Shown here piece by piece: positions 56,275 through 60,775 of a stretch of 60,775 nucleotides of DNA. Under the pieces are notes generated by a model. The model was not told the DNA's origin, ran no database searches, and saw only the letters and a list, made by a program, of their open reading frames with translations. Origin of the DNA: Hydnum rufescens UP504. Lineage: Eukaryota > Basidiomycota > Agaricomycetes > Cantharellales > Hydnaceae. The stretch covers positions 1 to 60,775 of the forward strand of contig MU129057.1 in NCBI GenBank assembly GCA_014904985.1. The letters run 5' to 3'. The translations under genes and the position numbers were made by a program. The number at the start of each line of letters is the position of its first letter. The stretch's first letter is position 1.

Positions 56275-56939
56275 TAAGGCTCCACCTATTAGATTAACTA
56301 TTACTCCTTGAAAAAAACTAATAGATTAGAAAATATAATATATTACTAATAGATGGGAAGTGCCGTACCTGTCAAAACACTGCAGGAAGCCTGGAGGGAT
56401 GCAGAGGGACGCTTGGGATAGTCGTGGGGACAGGAGCGAAGTGTAGGAGCTCAAGATTTCAACTGTACTCACCGCCGCAACATGCCGAGAATATTATTAC
56501 CAAAATAGGAAGCTTTGGTTTTCAGTTCCAGGAAGGTTTTTAATTGTCTTCCGGAGACCCTCTAGAGCGCATAAACATTCAACACATTTGGGACTGGAAT
56601 CATGTGGTAGAGCCATAGAGGGTTGCAAAGAGTCAAGGGCAGGCAGGCCACCTAGGAAGGTTTGAGGGTGGTGCGAGGGAGATACAGTAATCGGGGTCAT
56701 AAAAATAATTTTCAAAAAATTCTGATGGCCGACACCTGAGTCCGGAATGATCAAGAAATAGTTCCCAGACCTCTCTGGGGAGCATGGGGCCAGTCTCGGC
56801 CTGTTCTGAGCTGTGCACAGCAACCTATTACTAATATATTAGTACTCATTACACAGGTATTACAGGCCTGCCAGTAATTAATACTAATAGTATGCTATTA
56901 TAATATATTATAATATGGATTTAATACCGTGGAGCCTTA
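56275..56939. mobile_element. short inverted-repeat element (TAAGGCTCCAC ends)
   Basis: TAAGGCTCCAC at 56,275-56,285 is matched by its complement GTGGAGCCTTA at 56,929-56,939, with A+T-rich TAATA tracts just inside both ends. No transposase is seen. A target-site duplication is not convincing, so the element status is moderate. Confidence 0.5.
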
Positions 56940-57453
56940 ACGGAGGACCCCTGCAAGCACTAATTGAACATTGATCCCACCAGACGGCATTTGCCCTTCA
57001 AAAATCCATGAATAGGTTGACCCCCTGGGGGGCCAGAATCCGTGAATTCTGGATCTAGGTGTGGCCCAGACTCCTTCCCAGTCGTTGTGTGGCTTCCCTC
57101 CGCAGTTAGTCTCCACATATAGTAGTCGAGTCCTAAATCCGAGTTTTGGATCCGATGAATTACATAGTACGATTATGAAATAATAGCGGAAATTAACTAA
57201 AACCCGATCATCCACGCGGGAAGCCACCACAACTGGCACCATTGTTGTTTGTGTTGAAGTTTGTTTATGTCGGATGCAAAATTAAGTCCGGATTTCCATT
57301 CCCCGCCTATGCACACACCCTCCGACCTTTGCTCTTGATACCATTTTAGTATCATTGCATGAAAATTCTAACACTATAGCCTCTTTTTGGTTGGCCCTGC
57401 TGGGAGCCACTTACCTCATCATCATGACATTGTAGCACTGCTCAAAGTCAATA

Positions 57454-58127
57454 GGGGGTTTCATGATACACTGTTAAGGGTTGTTCCTAGTACAGGGGAG
57501 TGATTATGTAATCAGGCCGAGTAGGAATGGGAAGCCCTTAATATATCTGACAAGTGGATTTGTGAGGCGAATGATTATGTAATGTCACAGAAGACGAGAA
57601 CGCAGAGATCAGAGCAAAAGAACTGAATTCCCAAGAGACTTGAGACAAGAGAGAATGGATGAAGAGAGAGTCAGGTACAGACATATATTCTTGATCTTTC
57701 TAAGGAGCTAGAGTACTTGAGATAGCTACTTATATAGAGATCAAGGACAATAAGGGAGGAAATACAATAAGGTGAGGGGGATGAGGTCATGTGATGGGGT
57801 TATGTAAGAGATTGCGAGTACGACTTGTAACATACACAAATATCTTTCCAAATCACTTCCAAACAGCATCCAAATGAGTTTCCAAATGAGGTTTGGAAAG
57901 TGATTTGGGCAGCATTTGGACAGGTATTTGGGCCTCTGGAGGTCCAAATACCCTTCCAAATGGATTTGGGTGGCATTTGGAAGGGTATTTGGACCTCCAG
58001 AGGCCCAAATACCTGTCCAGATGCCACCCAAATCATTTTCCAAATGTCTTTTGGAGCTCATTTGGAAACTCATTTGGATGCTATTTGGGAGTGATTTGGA
58101 AAGATATTTGTGTATCATGAAACCCCC
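57454..58127. mobile_element. palindromic MITE flanked by TA
   Basis: Ends GGGGGTTTCATGATACAC... and the complement ...GTGTATCATGAAACCCCC, with TA on both sides (57,452-57,453; 58,128-58,129), as in Tc1/mariner-type insertions. The interior is a long palindrome of TTTGG/CCAAA-rich units centred near 57,970. Without the LTR and its duplicated 5 bp it is about 308 bp, so it could fold into one long hairpin. Confidence 0.82.
57472..57832 (-). mobile_element. solo LTR 3, inserted in the MITE
   Basis: Starts TGTTAAGGG and ends ACTTGTAACA, the reverse of solo LTRs 1 and 2. It is flanked on both sides by the perfect 5-bp duplication TACAC (57,467-57,471; 57,833-57,837), lying in the MITE's left inverted end. 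Confidence 0.92.
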
Positions 58128-58780
58128 TAATGAGATACTCAACCTACTGTATACAAACCCAGAGACATACCCATCAGTCAGAACCTGGGTCTTCTGAAAA
58201 GCAGAAACTGTATACACCTCAGATGTCCACCAGATTTCAGGTCCACAATTTGGACTCCACTTCAATGCCTTGCACTTATGCAGTGAACAAATCCATGAAT
58301 TTTTGTACATGAAACTGTCTTCAAAACTCAAAAGGGATACCCTAGCTCTGTGGAATCTCCTTATAAGCCTGCTTGCTTCTGATCCCAGTGACAATTTTCT
58401 GCCTGTCAAAGACAAGCTGGGAGACAATAGTTGGCTGCCAAGTGAAACTGGATATCTTCAGTAGTGGGCAGAGGGTCCATGAATATGATGTCATCAGAGG
58501 TGTGTGCATAGGTGGGGAATGGAAATCTGGACTTAATTTTGTATCCGATGTAAACAAACTTTGACACAAACAACAATGGTGCCATCGTTGTGGTGGCTTC
58601 CCTGTGTTGTTTTTTTGGCATAGATGATCAGGTTTTAGTTAATTTCCACTATTATTTCATAATGTATTATGTAATCCATCAGATCCAAAACTCGGATTTA
58701 GGACTTGACTACTATATGTGGAGACTAACCACAGGGGAAGCCACACAATGACTGGGAAGGAGTCTGCTCAAATCCTCTGC

Positions 58781-59451
58781 TCTTAAATAGTGTGCCTTTT
58801 GGGAACATGATCCAAGGCATAAAGATGACCAACTTGCCTGCCCACTCCTGCCCACTTTCTTGCCTCCATTTCCACTTCCAGCAGTGCATTGTGTCATTGG
58901 CATGAAATTAATGGCCTACCAGGTGGTACGGAGAAAACCCTTATCATGTACCTAGTCCATGGTGTGTATTATAATAATGTATTGATCACAAGTTGAGTAT
59001 ATATGTATGACCTTTGCCCACCATAGCCATGTGTGGTCAGTGCCAAACTTGACATATAAGAATAAGAGGACAAAATAGGAAATAAACCCCCCTTCATTAC
59101 CATATTCATGTATTTTTGGGTGGTAGCCCTTGTACCATCTGTATCCAATGTTGGAGGGATAAATCCCTACACCATAGAATCCTCATCTGAGGCCCATTGT
59201 CAGGGCCATGCTGCGACGAGAGCACCAAACAAATATAAACACAGATAACTCCGACTAAGTCCGGTGTAAGTCCGGCTAGGTCCAGGAGAATCCGGGCAAG
59301 AACAAGATAATGAGGATGGGATGGAGAGGCAATCCAGCAGCCCGGAAGGGACTAGGCGGAAACGAGCACAGCAGTCCTTAAGCTCATGGAGTCAGCTGGA
59401 AGGTACTCGGACTGTAGTCCAGAGTAGAAGTGGAAATCCTGGATATGGGTA
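58781..59451. other. no recognisable gene
   Basis: CpG-poor up to about 59,190, then CpG-normal sequence that does not match the laccase locus; the laccase-like repeat begins abruptly near 59,452. Confidence 0.4.
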
Positions 59452-60775
59452 AGGCACGCGGTGAATCCCGGATGGGCACGACGGGAGTGTCATCACATTG
59501 GATGATCTGCAAAGGATGGTTGTCGACAGAAATCTTGAAATGAGCTGGAATGAGGTCGGTTAGGGCGGGGCATCGACGGAAGTGAGACAAATTTAACTTC
59601 GCTTGAATGGCTGATCATGCGGAACGGTATTTTTTGTTGGGTAGCACATGGATTTCCGGGGGCGATCTCTTCTCACATTGTGCATTTTTAGGGGCCTTGG
59701 GTGCAGTTATAAACGCCCTACTGAAACTATTAATAAATGGGCACGAGGGAGAGATGCAGTCTAACCCCACAGCCCGTTGATCAAGAATGAAGCAGGGGCG
59801 ACGTCAGGTAGGCTTTCATTGGCAGGACGAGCAAACGTGTCGGCAATAATCTCCTCTGACGTTTGATGTCTGCGCAATGAACAATCAATAATGTTACAAG
59901 AGCGTAAAGGACATTATCCGTACACCCAATCAGAGACCATCATGACCTCTCGTAGTCAAAGTCCTTTCGGGAATATACGGGTCGGCGGGACTGGCACGAT
60001 GAGTGGTCCCTATAGACTGATCAAAATTGTCGTACTATACTGCTACCACTGAATGTGCATACCGTTAGCCCATCAGCCATTGTGTTCCCCTACAAATACG
60101 AATATATTTCCATTTCGGACACAGGTGGACAACCATCGAGGCTTACCATATGAGAATGCCAAAAGAATGTGCCCGATTGCTCTGAATAGTGAACTGTTAA
60201 AAAAATGGTGCGCAATGAGCTATAGGCACAGTGAACGATAGAAATATGGGACATCATACTTCATACGTGAATGAACCGCGGACGGTATTGGGCACTGAGT
60301 AATCCCAGGGACTCTGAAGATGTGTGATTATATATTGAAGGGTTCAATAGAGAGGTCATACCCATCTGCCAGAGAGAGCCTATTTGGTTATTCCATGGAA
60401 GTCTGGAAGGCGACGGTAAGGTTCCAATCGGTCCTAATCACGAAAACGATATGTAGGACGCACGAAATACGGCTCCTTGATCCAAATCATTCTTCACGTG
60501 GATAATGATGGTGTCCCCTTGGTTCGCCTCGATGAGTGGTCAGGAATAGACCGTTAACCACCATCATTTTACGATAGAAGCCATCGGGAGCTGAGAGATT
60601 GTTTTATTTCATGGCATCTGGAAAGGGCGGGGACACTGACCGCCAGTACCCAACTCAACCGCCAGTGATATGTACGCGTCGTGGGCGTGTTCGTCACGAC
60701 AAAATCCCTGGAGAGAACAAACGCATCTAAAATGATTAGTGTTAGCCGTTCGTCTGCCTTGGGTATTTATATAGT
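59452..60775 (-). pseudogene. partial copy of laccase 2, cut by the window end
   Basis: Matches 54,372-55,703 almost base for base over 1.3 kb, same strand, including intron sequence. Differences are mostly single missing bases in short runs, for example AGCTGGAATG for AGCTGGGAATG, TTAACTTCG for TTAACCTTCG and GACCTCTCG for GACCCTCTCG. These break every exon. Identical introns with deletion-type noise point to a low-quality duplicate contig end rather than a third gene. Confidence 0.85.

Larger units (their letters stand above)
57050..58780. mobile_element. element with ~280-bp inverted ends, host of nested insertions
   Basis: 57,050-57,330 and 58,490-58,780 are inverted copies; shared blocks include GTGTGGCTTCCCT, AGTCTCCACATATAGTAGTC, CCTAAATCCGAGTTTTGGAT and CCATTGTTGTTTGTGT. 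Between them sit the MITE at 57,454-58,127 and the solo LTR inside it. The left arm keeps CpGs that are TpG or CpA in the right arm. Confidence 0.78.

Noticed and set aside
57741..58427. 228-aa minus-strand frame over the palindromic MITE
   Set aside because: It reads through both MITE arms, the LTR edge and the flank; repeated peptides come from the palindrome.

Overview
The window looks like nuclear DNA of a filamentous basidiomycete, most likely an Agaricomycete of the Rhizoctonia/Ceratobasidium type. The reasons are many short GT-AG introns with CTAAC-like branch points, a DNA polymerase epsilon catalytic subunit, RPL24 and a synaptobrevin with fungal-type sequences, tandem secreted laccases, diverged tandem kinase-like genes, LTR-retrotransposon relics, and large blocks almost without CpG (TpG/CpA-rich) next to CpG-normal gene blocks. 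The species is an inference.

Layout. 1-3,360: a broken malate dehydrogenase relic (-), a three-exon GRF zinc-finger gene with a 15-bp minisatellite tail (+), and a ~72-bp tandem repeat. 3,376-8,035: the most unusual object in the window, a 4.66-kb symmetric element with terminal inverted repeats, paired GGGGCCCC boxes, an almost perfect central palindrome (5,018-5,466), and two arrays running outward from the centre. Each array repeats one cassette: a variable exon-like body, a hairpin (B) ending about 9 nt before a GTRAGT donor, then a ~100-120-nt intron-like segment with a second hairpin (A), a CTAAC-like branch point and a YAG acceptor. There are 14 cassettes (5 left, 9 right). Hairpin A keeps pairing while its sequence changes, and no long reading frame runs through the array. 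8,036-18,300: a CpG-depleted repeat desert with decaying related minus-strand frames. 18,500-23,300: two tandem kinase-like genes with reciprocal active-site losses. 23,890-33,790: a ~3-kb segment present twice, each copy carrying a small beta-barrel/proline-rich gene, separated by CpG-poor DNA with two solo LTRs and a Copia RNase H relic. 33,900-37,900: unassigned, with a few coding-like fragments. 37,942-49,040: a housekeeping block of POL2, RPL24, a v-SNARE and a broken GNA1-like fragment. 49,490-55,894: two tandem laccase-like multicopper oxidases (-). 56,275-58,780: nested non-autonomous transposons with another solo LTR. 59,452-60,775: a noisy partial repeat of the second laccase gene.

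How it fits together. The housekeeping and laccase genes occupy CpG-normal DNA and the transposon relics occupy CpG-depleted DNA. The 4.66-kb hairpin/intron element sits at one such boundary. Several essential genes (POL2, the v-SNARE) show reading-frame breaks, most repaired by adding one base, and the terminal laccase copy shows the same kind of missing bases. Single-base sequence errors are therefore likely here and should be considered before calling pseudogenes.
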